From Emcibacteraceae bacterium (GTDB lineage Bacteria; Pseudomonadota; Alphaproteobacteria; Sphingomonadales; Emcibacteraceae), in NCBI GenBank assembly GCA_041396985.1, contig JAWKXO010000002.1, positions 124,001 through 188,000 on the forward strand: DNA of 64,000 nt, in the 5' to 3' direction. Below, one piece after another: positions 25,477 to 35,283 of this stretch. Positions within the stretch are counted from its first letter, which is position 1, and each line of letters begins with the position of its first letter. Below the pieces are notes generated by a model, which was given only the letters and a program-made list of their open reading frames with translations, was not told the origin of the DNA and made no database searches. The position numbers and the translations under genes are program-made.

Positions 25477-28218
25477 TTATGCCAGAAATTCTTTCGTTTT
25501 CTGAATGGTTTCCGCCAGACCAATCCGCTCTACTTTGACACTTTCCGGAAAACAACTCAAGAGCCGACTTGGCGTTGCCCCATCCAGCATCACAAAAACC
25601 CCTTTGTCGGTTTTTTTACGGATCAGCCGGCCAAATGCCTGCTTCATGCGAAGCCTCGTTATCAGGTCATCATAGGTTTTTTTGCCGAAATGCTCGCGCC
25701 TGGCTTTATGCAATATAGTCGGGCGCGGCCATGGCACTTTATCAAACACACATAACCTTAATGAATTTCCCGGCACATCCACACCGTCCCTGACCGCATC
25801 CGTACCCAAAAGACAGCTATGTTCAACCATTCTAAAAATGTCAATCAGGGTCGCCACGTTGATCGGGTCAACATGCTGGGCAAATATTGGCAAATGGGCA
25901 TCCTCAAGCGGGTCAAGGAGCCTGTTATAAACTTCTTTTAGCCTGCCAATCGCTGTAAAAAGACCAAGTGCACCACCGTTTGATGCCAGAAATAATTCAC
26001 GGTAAGCCGCTGCCAGCTGATCGAGAGAGCGAATGTTCAGATCATCAACAATAAAGACCCGGGCCTGGTTTTCATAATCAAAGGGTGATTTAAGACTGTA
26101 TCTTGCCGGTGGCTGAATAAAATGAGCCGCACCCGTTCGGATTTCAGCGCTGTTCCATTCAATATCCGGATTTTGACTTTCGACAAGCCTGTCACGAAGC
26201 GTCGCAGATGTAATCAATGCTCCATGAGCCGGCTTTAGTACAACATTGGCAAATGGTTCGCTCGGGTCAATCCAATGCCTGTACATCCCTACATCATTTT
26301 CCCGACCGCCAATTCGGCTCAGTTCGAACCAGTCTATAAAATGAGATGTTGGCTTTTCACCAGAATTAAAAACTTCAAGCATGGGAATCCAGCCATCTGA
26401 AATTATTTGACAGCGCCTTGTAATACTGCGGGAAATGGACTCAAGTCTGTTTCTGGTGCCTGTATCAAGTTCATCCGCCTCCATATCCAGTTTTTTCAGC
26501 AGAAGTGCAGAGAGCCGCTTTAATGGTGCGCTCAGATCCGCAAGAGCAACACTCAGTTCTTTGGCCGCTTCAATCAGTTCTTCGGATGGGTTCGTTGTAT
26601 AGGTTTCTATAGAGTGATAAGCCTCTCCACCCCTTGTTCTGGCATAAATCTGCTCTCTAACACGTACCAGGAAATTTTCCATTGGTCCGAATGGCGCCCC
26701 TTCAGAAATTCTATTCTGCCATCCATCCGCCGGAAGACAGGCCGCAGCCAAATATACCTTGTTCAGAAATTGGCCCGCTTCTTCCTCATCGGCAATTAAA
26801 TCATCCAGTCGCCCTTTAAGTCCTTTGCCGCGGCGGTTCTGTAATTCCGCACCTCTGATCCAGCGCCTGAGCTCCAGCCCTTCCTGCCCGGTCAGATGGG
26901 CAGAAAAAACATTATCCGATGCATCAAATAAATGATGTCCCTCATCAAAAATATATCTTGTTGGCAGGTCCGCTTCCCCCTGTCTTGTCGCGCTTTGAAC
27001 CATGACCAGTGCGTGGTTCGCGATCACCAGCCGGGCGGTTTTTGCTTTTCTTTGTGCTTTTTCTATAAAGCATTTTTTATAATGGGCGCAGGCTGAATAA
27101 ACGCATTCGCCGCGGCGATCGGTTAGCTGGGAAAGTCGGCCCGGCCCAAAACTTTCCCCCAGCCAGGACGGGAAATCACCCCCGATCATGTCACCATCAC
27201 GGCTGTAGCGGGCCCATCTGTTAACAAGCCCGAGCAGAATTTTTCCTTGCACCTGCGAAGCATTCGTTGATATTTCCTGTAAATTGAGCAGGCAAAGATA
27301 ATTTTCCCTGCCCTTTCTGATCACAACTTTCTGTTTCTTTTCCCGAGGATTGGGATATAGACGGTCAAGTTCCTGATCAAGCTGTCGCTGCAGATTCTTT
27401 GTATAGGTGGAAAGCCAGACGGTGCCACCATTTTTTTCGGCCCAGACACTGGACGGCGCAATATATCCCAATGTTTTACCAATGCCGGTACCGGCTTCCG
27501 ATAGGATAATTTTGGGCTCTCCCACCTTATCAGGGACATCAAAAATCTGGGCCGCTTTTGCAGCATATTCAAGTTGTCCAGGCCGTCTTTCAGAATTAGC
27601 GCCAAGAAGCGAAATAAGCCTTTCTTCCGCTTCTTTCGGATCAACATGATCCTGTCCGGGCGGTGGCAACGGCGCCGTTTCTTCCCATTCACCAAGATGG
27701 TTCCATACCTGATATTGGTCATTTCTCTGCGCATAGTTTAAAGCACCAAGGATTAATGGTCCCCAGCGCCAGCCGGCCTCGCTCATATTGTAAGCGATTG
27801 TCGCAGCACCTTCGGGATATTTATAATCAGGATTTTTTAATTCCTGAAAAAGAAGGGACGCCGCTTTAAGCAATATGGTCGCTTCATCTTCATGGCTATC
27901 ACCCATCGAGGGCATGTCCAGAGCCAGGGAAAGCCCCATAGGCAACGGCAGACAAAATTCAGCTGGGCGTACAAATGCAAAAAGCTCTAAAATATCAAAG
28001 CACCGAGTAATATCTGCTTTCAGATGGCGTGCTGCAACCGGAAGATTACAAAGAATAAAATCATGATCCCGCACAATTTTGCGTAGCTCCGACAGGGTAT
28101 AAACCTCAACCTCACCATCTGATGTCATAATGACGCCTCCGAGCGGCCCTACAACAAGTGCCGGAAGCTTGGAAAGCGTTTCATCAGGGTCAGGGAATTG
28201 TAGTAGAGAGGTTGTCAT
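25477..28218 (-). CDS. DinG-family ATP-dependent DNA helicase
   Basis: Superfamily 2, XPD-like 5'-3' helicase with an iron-sulfur cluster. Of 913 residues, about 1-200 are an N-terminal region typical of the alphaproteobacterial form; the motor starts with SEAGTGIGKTLGYIAP (Walker A), has an FDEGHHLFD (DEGH variant of the DEAH box), and ends with the QAFGRLIRKKTDKGVFVMLD motif VI. Four cysteines between motifs I and II (around CLLNL, GECVYSACAHYKKC) are placed to hold the 4Fe-4S cluster. Resolving R-loops or recombination intermediates is the expected role. It is monocistronic, divergent from lysK. Confidence 0.9.
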   Translation of the reverse strand: MTTSLLQFPDPDETLSKLPALVVGPLGGVIMTSDGEVEVYTLSELRKIVRDHDFILCNLPVAARHLKADITRCFDILELFAFVRPAEFCLPLPMGLSLALDMPSMGDSHEDEATILLKAASLLFQELKNPDYKYPEGAATIAYNMSEAGWRWGPLILGALNYAQRNDQYQVWNHLGEWEETAPLPPPGQDHVDPKEAEERLISLLGANSERRPGQLEYAAKAAQIFDVPDKVGEPKIILSEAGTGIGKTLGYIAPSSVWAEKNGGTVWLSTYTKNLQRQLDQELDRLYPNPREKKQKVVIRKGRENYLCLLNLQEISTNASQVQGKILLGLVNRWARYSRDGDMIGGDFPSWLGESFGPGRLSQLTDRRGECVYSACAHYKKCFIEKAQRKAKTARLVIANHALVMVQSATRQGEADLPTRYIFDEGHHLFDASDNVFSAHLTGQEGLELRRWIRGAELQNRRGKGLKGRLDDLIADEEEAGQFLNKVYLAAACLPADGWQNRISEGAPFGPMENFLVRVREQIYARTRGGEAYHSIETYTTNPSEELIEAAKELSVALADLSAPLKRLSALLLKKLDMEADELDTGTRNRLESISRSITRRCQIISDGWIPMLEVFNSGEKPTSHFIDWFELSRIGGRENDVGMYRHWIDPSEPFANVVLKPAHGALITSATLRDRLVESQNPDIEWNSAEIRTGAAHFIQPPARYSLKSPFDYENQARVFIVDDLNIRSLDQLAAAYRELFLASNGGALGLFTAIGRLKEVYNRLLDPLEDAHLPIFAQHVDPINVATLIDIFRMVEHSCLLGTDAVRDGVDVPGNSLRLCVFDKVPWPRPTILHKARREHFGKKTYDDLITRLRMKQAFGRLIRKKTDKGVFVMLDGATPSRLLSCFPESVKVERIGLAETIQKTKEFLA

Positions 28219-28319
28219 AGAGCCTTTTCAGTCATCCGATTTTACCTGACTATAGCCAGTGCCCGTTATGACGAAAAGAAAAAACAGGTCATAAACTTCA
28301 TATTCAATTGAATGAGCGG

Positions 28320-28348
28320 TTGACCTCGAGTCCATTTAGCCTTATGAA
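28320..28348 (+). promoter_or_regulatory. Probable promoter of lysK
   Basis: TTGACC (28320-28325) and TATGAA (28343-28348) with a 17-base spacer lie 61 bases before the lysyl-tRNA synthetase start. Motif match only. Confidence 0.45.
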
Positions 28349-28408
28349 GCCTTGCAACACATGGATTTTTAAAGATAGACACTTTAAATTAAACTGAAAG
28401 CAAGAATT

Positions 28409-29992
28409 ATGTCTGCATCACCGGAGAGTATTAAATTTGCTTATGAAAGCAATGCGTGGCCGTTTCAGGAAGCTGAAAAACTGATCAAGCGCCTTGAGAA
28501 GTCCGGTAATAAAAAAGACTATGTTTTATTTGAAACGGGCTATGGTCCATCCGGTCTTCCCCATATAGGCACATTTGGCGAAGTTGCCAGAACAACAATG
28601 GTCAGAAACGCATTTGAATTTCTAACCGGTCAGAAAACCAAAATTATCTGTTTTTCCGATGACATGGACGGGTTCAGGAAGGTTCCCGATAACCTGCCCA
28701 ATCAGGAAATGTTAAAAGAACATCTTGGCCTACCCCTGACCAAAGTACCGGACCCGTTCGGCACACATGAAAGCTTTGCCCATCATAATAATGCACGGCT
28801 CGTTAATTTTCTTAACGGTTTCGGCTTTGATTATGAATTTGTCAGCGCGACTGAGGCCTATAAAAGCGGCTCTATGGATCAGACCCTATTAAAAATGCTT
28901 GAAGCTTATGATAAAATTATCAACGTAATTCTGCCAACACTTGGCGAAGAGCGCCGCAAAACATATAGTCCGTTCCTGCCTATCTGCCCAAGAACAGGTG
29001 TCGTATTGCAGGTTCCTATTGTAAAACGGGATCTGGAAGCTGGAACTGTCAGTTACATTGATGAAATAACTGATGAAATTGTCACTGTACCTGTTACTGG
29101 TGGCCATTGCAAAATGCAATGGAAAGCCGACTGGGCCATGCGTTGGGTCGGCCTCGGCGTCGATTATGAAATGGCAGGAAAGGACTTGAGCGAAAGTGTG
29201 AAACTTTCATCCGCCATAGCCCGTATTCTTGGTAGCACGCCGCCGGAAGGTTTGAGTTATGAACTGTTTCTTGATGAAGACGGATCAAAAATTTCAAAAT
29301 CAAAAGGAAATGGCATTTCCATGGAACAATGGCTTACATATGGCACCCAGGAGAGTCTGTCACTTTATATGTATCAGTCCCCCAGAAAGGCCAAAAAATT
29401 ATATTTTGATGTTATACCCAAAACGGTTGATGAATATCTCAGTCATTTGAATAATTATCCAGCGCTCGAAGGAAAACAGAAATACGCAAGTCCCATCTGG
29501 CATATTCATGGCGAAAACCCGCCAAAAGAAGATGTTCCGGTCAGTTTTGCATTACTTTTAAACCTTGTCAGTGCCAGTAACGCAGCAGACAAAGAAACTT
29601 TATGGGGATTTATCAGTAATTATATTAAAGATGCCCGACCACAGGATCATCCATTATTGGATCAGCTGGTCGGATATGCGCTCGTTTATTATGAAAATTT
29701 TGTAAAACCCAATAAAAAATACCGTACCCCTACCGACATTGAGATTAAGGCTCTTAATTCTTTGAAGGAGCATATTGAGCAAACTCCGGATGATGCAGAA
29801 GCCAACGATTTACAAACTGTCGTTTTCTCGGTTGGTAAAGAATATAATTACGAAAATTTACGTGAATGGTTTGGGGCTCTATATGAAATATTACTCGGTC
29901 AGAAGGAAGGCCCAAGAATGGGATCTTTCATCGCCCTATATGGAAAAGAGAAATTTATCGATTTAATTAATCATGCAATTAAAGAGACTTAA
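28409..29992 (+). CDS. lysK: Lysyl-tRNA synthetase, class I
   Basis: Charges tRNA-Lys. This is the archaeal-type class I enzyme, common in alphaproteobacteria, not the class II LysS of most bacteria. The HIGH motif reads PHIGT (51-55) after GYGPSGL, and the KMSKS motif reads KISKS (294-298). The 527 residues and the C-terminal helical anticodon-binding domain fit the family. No class II lysS is in the window, so this is presumably the only lysyl synthetase. It stands alone between dinG and a sugar transferase, with about 200 bases to the next gene. Confidence 0.95.
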   Translation: MSASPESIKFAYESNAWPFQEAEKLIKRLEKSGNKKDYVLFETGYGPSGLPHIGTFGEVARTTMVRNAFEFLTGQKTKIICFSDDMDGFRKVPDNLPNQEMLKEHLGLPLTKVPDPFGTHESFAHHNNARLVNFLNGFGFDYEFVSATEAYKSGSMDQTLLKMLEAYDKIINVILPTLGEERRKTYSPFLPICPRTGVVLQVPIVKRDLEAGTVSYIDEITDEIVTVPVTGGHCKMQWKADWAMRWVGLGVDYEMAGKDLSESVKLSSAIARILGSTPPEGLSYELFLDEDGSKISKSKGNGISMEQWLTYGTQESLSLYMYQSPRKAKKLYFDVIPKTVDEYLSHLNNYPALEGKQKYASPIWHIHGENPPKEDVPVSFALLLNLVSASNAADKETLWGFISNYIKDARPQDHPLLDQLVGYALVYYENFVKPNKKYRTPTDIEIKALNSLKEHIEQTPDDAEANDLQTVVFSVGKEYNYENLREWFGALYEILLGQKEGPRMGSFIALYGKEKFIDLINHAIKET

Positions 29993-30194
29993 ACTTAAAT
30001 ATTAACAAAATTCTGAGGTTTTTTTGCCAAATAACTGAAATAAATGGCTAATATTATCGAAAATGAACGGTCTCATTAATGTTACATTAATTTATAGTAT
30101 GTAAATTAGCGCTCTATACAGGTTCAGTATTTTAGTTTCATTGTGTGTTTGGAAATTAGAAAATAATAAGTCAAAGAATATCTTTGAGGAAAAA

Positions 30195-30839
30195 ATGTAT
30201 AAAATAAATTATAAAAATCTGTGGAAACGGGTATTTGACTTTTTTGCTGCTCTAATAATATTAATAGCCCTGAGCCCTTTCCTCCTCTTCGTAATGCTTC
30301 TTATAAAATGTAAAATGGGTAGCCCGATTTTCTTCCGTCAGGACAGATTGGGATATAATGGTGAAGTTTTCAGTATCTGGAAGTTTCGCAGCATGACAAA
30401 CTGCCGCGATGAAAAAGGTGAACTTCGATCTGACGAATATAGACTTACCCGATTTGGTAAATTCCTGCGTGACTGGAGTATTGATGAACTGCCTCAGCTT
30501 TGGAATGTTGTTGTAGGCGATATGAGCCTTATCGGGCCACGCCCGTTTATAGCCGAATATGCTTCAAGATATACGGCTGAACAAATGCGCCGTCATGAAG
30601 TCCGCCCTGGAATAAGTGGCTGGGCACAGATCACCGGTCGAAATTCCATTAACTGGAACCAGAAATTTATCCTGGATGTCTGGTATGTGGACCATTGCAG
30701 CCTCCTGCTTGATTTGAAAATCCTTTTTTCAACCATTCCTCTCGTGTTGTTGAGAGCAGGAATAACTGCTGAAAATCATGTCACAATGCCAAAATGGAAA
30801 GGCAATGACCCCGTGAAACGGGAATCTTTATCAGAATAG
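30195..30839 (+). CDS. Phosphoglycosyl transferase (bacterial sugar transferase)
   Basis: Transfers a sugar phosphate from a nucleotide sugar to undecaprenyl phosphate, starting a glycan. The 214-residue protein has the minimal PglC-like form: one N-terminal re-entrant membrane helix (about 12-35), then FRQDRLGYNGEVFSIWKFRSM, the catalytic Asp-Glu in WSIDELPQLWNV, SLIGPRPF and RPGISGWAQITGRN. The ATG at 30195 is chosen over an upstream in-frame ATG at 30141 because a GAGG lies seven bases before it and the extension is unlike the family. No other glycan genes adjoin, which is unusual for this enzyme. Confidence 0.92.
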   Translation: MYKINYKNLWKRVFDFFAALIILIALSPFLLFVMLLIKCKMGSPIFFRQDRLGYNGEVFSIWKFRSMTNCRDEKGELRSDEYRLTRFGKFLRDWSIDELPQLWNVVVGDMSLIGPRPFIAEYASRYTAEQMRRHEVRPGISGWAQITGRNSINWNQKFILDVWYVDHCSLLLDLKILFSTIPLVLLRAGITAENHVTMPKWKGNDPVKRESLSE

Positions 30840-30840
30840 T

Positions 30841-31260
30841 TTAATCGACTATTTTCTCGCCTCTCAGCTTTTTTAATGTACCTTTCTTCTTCTTGCTTTC
30901 GAGTCTGCGGGTTTTAGAGGCAAGTGTTGGATTGGTTTTCTTTCTCGTTTTCGGCAATATGCTAGCCTCTTTCAGCAACCCTGCCAGCCGCTGAATGGCG
31001 TCGTCACGGTTTCTAATCTGGGACCGGGTGTTATTTGCCGTTAAAACAATAATCCCGTCTGACGTCATTCTCTGTCCAGAGATTATTTTTAGCCGTTTAT
31101 ACATCGCATCGTTTATTGCCTTATTTTCCTTTGCATTAAAACGAATTTGGACAGCGCTTTCAACTTTGTTTACATGTTGTCCGCCGGGCCCCGGGGAGCG
31201 AATGAAGCGGACCTCAATTTCATTTTCATCAATTTTAATTGTGTTTGAAATAGTCAGCAT
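30841..31260 (-). CDS. arfB: Ribosome-rescue peptidyl-tRNA hydrolase ArfB
   Basis: Releases peptides from ribosomes stalled without a stop codon. The 139 residues carry the catalytic GGQ at 26-28 (RSPGPGGQHVNKVESAVQIRF) and a basic C-terminal tail rich in Lys and Arg (RKKTNPTLASKTRRLESKKK) that enters the empty mRNA channel. Both features distinguish ArfB/YaeJ from ordinary release factors, which are longer. Its stop is one base past the sugar transferase stop, convergent. Confidence 0.93.
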   Translation of the reverse strand: MLTISNTIKIDENEIEVRFIRSPGPGGQHVNKVESAVQIRFNAKENKAINDAMYKRLKIISGQRMTSDGIIVLTANNTRSQIRNRDDAIQRLAGLLKEASILPKTRKKTNPTLASKTRRLESKKKKGTLKKLRGEKIVD

Positions 31261-31352
31261 TCATCTATTCTCTTTTATTTCACATATTTTTTATTCGTAT
31301 ATACAACGTTATATGATTATGATGCTCATACTATTTCTGCACGGAGTTAAGA

Positions 31353-34076
31353 ATGAAGTTAAAATTTGCATCACTCATTATTTTCTGGGTATTTCTGGTT
31401 TCATCGGCACTGGCCGATGATACGCCAACAATTAATTTTGAGCAATATACACTCGGTAATGGATTAAGAGTTGTCGTCCATACCGACAGAAAAGCACCAA
31501 TTGTTTCTATCAATGTCTGGTATCATGTGGGCTCAAAAGATGAACCGGCTGGAAAAACCGGATTTGCTCATCTGTTTGAACATCTTATGTTTAACGGTAG
31601 TGAAAATTATGATGATGATTATTTTAAACCACTTCAGGAAATTGGCGCGACCGGCATAAATGGAACGACCGCTCAGGATCGCACTAATTATTACCAAACC
31701 GTTCCAGTGGGTGGGTTGGACAGAATATTATGGATGGAATCTGACCGCATGGGACATCTTGTCGGTGCCATTGCGCAGGAAAAGCTGGATGAGCAGCGGG
31801 ACGTTGTAAAAAATGAGAAACGACAGGGGGAAAACCGTCCCGGTGGCAAGCTCTATTATCATATTTATGAAGGCGTTTATCCTGAAGATCATCCATACCA
31901 TCACTCGGTTATTGGCTCCATGGATGATCTGGATAATGCTTCGCTTGATGATGTAAAGGGTTGGTTTCAGGAATATTATGGCCCCAATAATGCCGTAGTT
32001 GTTTTAAGTGGTGATATTGATGCTGACACATCAAAACCGCTCATGGAAAAATATTTTGGCGATATTCCTGCCAGTAGACCGCTAGACCGCAAGACATCCT
32101 GGGTTCCTATACATGAGGCCAATCGCTATGAAGTGATGGAAGACAATGTTCCCCATACTTATCTAACCTGGTCATGGGCGGTGCCGGGCCGGACGACAAA
32201 AGAATTTGCAGATCTTGAAGTAGCTGCCGAAATATTTGGTGGCGGAAGAAATTCTAGGCTTTACAAGAATCTGGTCCATGAACAGGAGCTGGTCAATAGC
32301 GCATCAGCTTCTCTCATACCAGGGGAATTATCCGGAATATTTATAATCACCGCTGAATTGAAATTCAGTGATGACGCAGAAAAAATGACCGAAATAATAG
32401 AGAATATGCTTGCCGAGTTCCTAACAAAAGGACCATCGGAAAAGGAATTAAAGCGGGTAAAGGCAACAATTGAAAATGACATGATCCGCGCCATGGAAAG
32501 TATCTCCAGTGTGGGAACGGCGCTGGCAAGTGGTGCCGTTTATGCCAATGATCCCGGCTTTATTCATACAAAACAGCGTTGGCAGAATGCCACCACAAAA
32601 AAAGATATTTTGGCAGTCACCAATAAATGGCTTACTAAAGGCTTTTACAAAATCGACCTCGTACCGTTTGGCCGATACAAAGTAGAAAAAAGCGATGTAG
32701 ACAGAAGTAAAATGCCTGATTTTACGGTTGAGGCAGATATAAAGCTGCCACCGCTTCAACACGCAAAGCTGGTCAATGGCATTGAAGTAACTCTTGCTGA
32801 ACGTCATAGCGTACCAACCGTTAACCTTGCCATGGAATTCGATGCAGGACGGGTCACCGATCATGCCGTAAAATTTGGAACGGCGTCCTTCACATTTGGC
32901 AATATGAACGAAGGCACTAAATCGCTTCCCTCACTGGAATTTGATGACCGCAAAACCATGCTTGGTGCAAGGATTGGATTTTCAAACGGACTGGACAGTT
33001 CAAATATAAGCCTTTCAGCGCTTAAGAAGAATTTATCAGACTCCATTGATCTTTGGGCAGATGTAATCAGAAACCCGGCTTTCCGACCTGTCGATATTGA
33101 ACGCGACCGATCCTTAACACTTGCCCAGCTTGAAGAAGCCAAAATGGATCCGGACAGTATTGCAGGAAGCCTGCTGACAAAAATTCTTTATGGGCCGGAT
33201 CATGTTTATAGCGGACGGACCTTTGCCGAACGGGAAGAAATGGTTAAAAGCATCAATCGTCAGGATTTACTGGATTTCCACGAAATGTGGATAAGGCCGG
33301 ATAATGCAAAAATATATGTTGTTGGTGATACAACCATTGATGAAATTACTGCACTCCTGAACGCGGCAATTGGCGACTGGAAAAATCCTGAACGCCCTAA
33401 GGGTGAGAAAAATATTACGGATGCGGAATATGCAAAAAATTCCCGCATCATTCTGGTTGATCAGCCCGGAGCAGGCCAGTCGAGAATTCTTGCTGCTCAT
33501 CTCGTCTCATCTTCAAAAGATGAAAATGCCTTTAATGTAAATGCAATGAATGATATTTTGGGAGGCGAGTTTACGTCTCGTATAAATATGAACCTTCGTG
33601 AAGATAAAGGATGGTCATATGGAGCAGGAAGCTCAATCAGTCAGGCAATCCGTCAAAGATCCTTCAGGGTCAGCACATCGGTTCAAACTGATAAAACCGC
33701 TGAATCCATGAAAGAAATAATAAAAGACATAAAAGACTATCAAACGACAAAACCACCAACTGAAGAAGAATTGAACCTGATGGTAAAAGGAAATACCCTT
33801 CCTTTGCCTGGACAGTTTGCAACGAACCGTAGTCTTATCGGCTATATTATGAGAAATGAACTTTATGATCGTCCATATAATTATGCTGAGACTTTATATG
33901 ACAAATATAAATCTTTGACGCCGGAATTTTTACAGAATATTGCGCAGGACTATTTAAGACCTGATGCCATGACATGGGTTGTTGTCGGTGATCTTTCAAA
34001 AATTGAGCAAAATATTCGTGATCTTAATATTGGTGACGTGGAAGTTTGGGATGCCAATGGCAAAAAAATTAGATAA
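31353..34076 (+). CDS. Secreted M16-family zinc metallopeptidase (two fused repeats)
   Basis: The 907 residues begin with a signal peptide (to about 22) and contain two M16 units: the catalytic N-terminal one with inverted zinc motif HLFEH (73-77) and a downstream Glu in the KNEKRQGENRPGG region, and a C-terminal one (about 480-900) without the motif, as usual for the pitrilysin-like single-chain form. Periplasmic location is inferred; the substrate is unknown. RBS GGAG ten bases before the ATG. It is followed by a beta-lactamase-like gene after 13 bases, suggesting a two-gene unit. Confidence 0.9.
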   Translation: MKLKFASLIIFWVFLVSSALADDTPTINFEQYTLGNGLRVVVHTDRKAPIVSINVWYHVGSKDEPAGKTGFAHLFEHLMFNGSENYDDDYFKPLQEIGATGINGTTAQDRTNYYQTVPVGGLDRILWMESDRMGHLVGAIAQEKLDEQRDVVKNEKRQGENRPGGKLYYHIYEGVYPEDHPYHHSVIGSMDDLDNASLDDVKGWFQEYYGPNNAVVVLSGDIDADTSKPLMEKYFGDIPASRPLDRKTSWVPIHEANRYEVMEDNVPHTYLTWSWAVPGRTTKEFADLEVAAEIFGGGRNSRLYKNLVHEQELVNSASASLIPGELSGIFIITAELKFSDDAEKMTEIIENMLAEFLTKGPSEKELKRVKATIENDMIRAMESISSVGTALASGAVYANDPGFIHTKQRWQNATTKKDILAVTNKWLTKGFYKIDLVPFGRYKVEKSDVDRSKMPDFTVEADIKLPPLQHAKLVNGIEVTLAERHSVPTVNLAMEFDAGRVTDHAVKFGTASFTFGNMNEGTKSLPSLEFDDRKTMLGARIGFSNGLDSSNISLSALKKNLSDSIDLWADVIRNPAFRPVDIERDRSLTLAQLEEAKMDPDSIAGSLLTKILYGPDHVYSGRTFAEREEMVKSINRQDLLDFHEMWIRPDNAKIYVVGDTTIDEITALLNAAIGDWKNPERPKGEKNITDAEYAKNSRIILVDQPGAGQSRILAAHLVSSSKDENAFNVNAMNDILGGEFTSRINMNLREDKGWSYGAGSSISQAIRQRSFRVSTSVQTDKTAESMKEIIKDIKDYQTTKPPTEEELNLMVKGNTLPLPGQFATNRSLIGYIMRNELYDRPYNYAETLYDKYKSLTPEFLQNIAQDYLRPDAMTWVVVGDLSKIEQNIRDLNIGDVEVWDANGKKIR

Positions 34077-34089
34077 TTAGGAATTAAAA

Positions 34090-35238
34090 ATGGTCAAATC
34101 CTTTACCCGGTTTTTTATTCTCTGCTTCTTTTTTCCGATGAATATGGTCTGCGCACAGGAACATCCGGAAATTGACCGGGAAATGAATGAGGCATTAAAT
34201 ACTATTGTCGCACAGGCAATTCCGGGAATTTCAGTTGCTGTCGCCAATAGCAATGGTGTTATCTGGTCTGGTGCCGCAGGTTATTCCAACATTAATGACG
34301 GTGTAACGCTATCCCAATCACACTTGTTGGGAATTGGTGATATCAGCAATCAATTTGTCGGGACTGTTCTTTTGCAAATGGCTCATGAAGGAATCATTGA
34401 CCTGAATACAACGCCCAAATCCATTTTGGGTGATTTGGTTGCAAATATTGAAAATGCCGATACAGCAACACTTTACCAGCTTATGAATAATACAAGTGGA
34501 ATTTATTCATGGTCTGACGATGAAGACTGGGCCAGAAGGGGGCGCGGTATTCAGCTTAATCCCCATTATCAATGGCGACGGGACGAAGTATTACAATATA
34601 TAACAAAGGATCTCCACCAGGCCGTCAATAGGCCAGGTGAAAACCGCCACTATTCCAAAAGCAATTATACGATACTTGGACTGATTATTGAAAAAATTAC
34701 CGGAGGGCCGCTTGAACAGGAAGTTAGAAACCGGATCCTCACCCCTTTAAACCTCACACACACATATTATGATACGTACGAAACATTGCCCGATGGCGGA
34801 CTTGCGGGCAGTTATCATCTTGGTACCAATCAGTTTATTTCAAAAGTCGGGATTAACGCGGATTTCGAAACTGAATCCAATCAGTTTATAAACACATCGG
34901 GAACAAGTTTATCAGCTGAAGGACTTGCGGGAGGTATTGTAACCACCCCCCGTGAACTAGCCGTTTTCGCGACAGCACTTTGGAATGGAAAAATCATTAA
35001 TGAAAATGATCTGAAATCTATCCTACCAGAAAAAATAAATGGCCATACCGGTATTCATAGCGAAATACTAGGGTTTACAGCCGATATCCGAAAAATAGAG
35101 AATAGCGATATTATCATCGTCTCCATGATTAATCTCGGGGCCGTCAATTCAGGGAAAAGTCCGGTAAAAGACTATCTGGACAGCTATATGGATAAAATTC
35201 TGGTTCCCATTGCTAAAAAATATGCGCCGGAAAAATAA
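34090..35238 (+). CDS. Beta-lactamase/PBP-like secreted protein with lost catalytic residues
   Basis: The 382 residues have a signal peptide (to about 22, ending CAQ) and the fold markers of the class C beta-lactamase/AmpH-type family: IPGISVAVANSNGVIWSGAAGY, LMNNTSGI, and ILGLIIEKITGGPL. Yet the SxxK nucleophile motif reads D84-I-S-N87 where active relatives have S-x-x-K, and the YxN motif reads YSK (188-190). A HTG triad remains. It is therefore predicted to be a non-catalytic binding protein, unless another Ser took over. It is the second gene after the M16 peptidase and 45 bases upstream of pyrC. Confidence 0.82.
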   Translation: MVKSFTRFFILCFFFPMNMVCAQEHPEIDREMNEALNTIVAQAIPGISVAVANSNGVIWSGAAGYSNINDGVTLSQSHLLGIGDISNQFVGTVLLQMAHEGIIDLNTTPKSILGDLVANIENADTATLYQLMNNTSGIYSWSDDEDWARRGRGIQLNPHYQWRRDEVLQYITKDLHQAVNRPGENRHYSKSNYTILGLIIEKITGGPLEQEVRNRILTPLNLTHTYYDTYETLPDGGLAGSYHLGTNQFISKVGINADFETESNQFINTSGTSLSAEGLAGGIVTTPRELAVFATALWNGKIINENDLKSILPEKINGHTGIHSEILGFTADIRKIENSDIIIVSMINLGAVNSGKSPVKDYLDSYMDKILVPIAKKYAPEK

Positions 35239-35283
35239 ATATGCTAAACAGGCGCGAAAATTAATTCAGTCAGGACCAGAATA

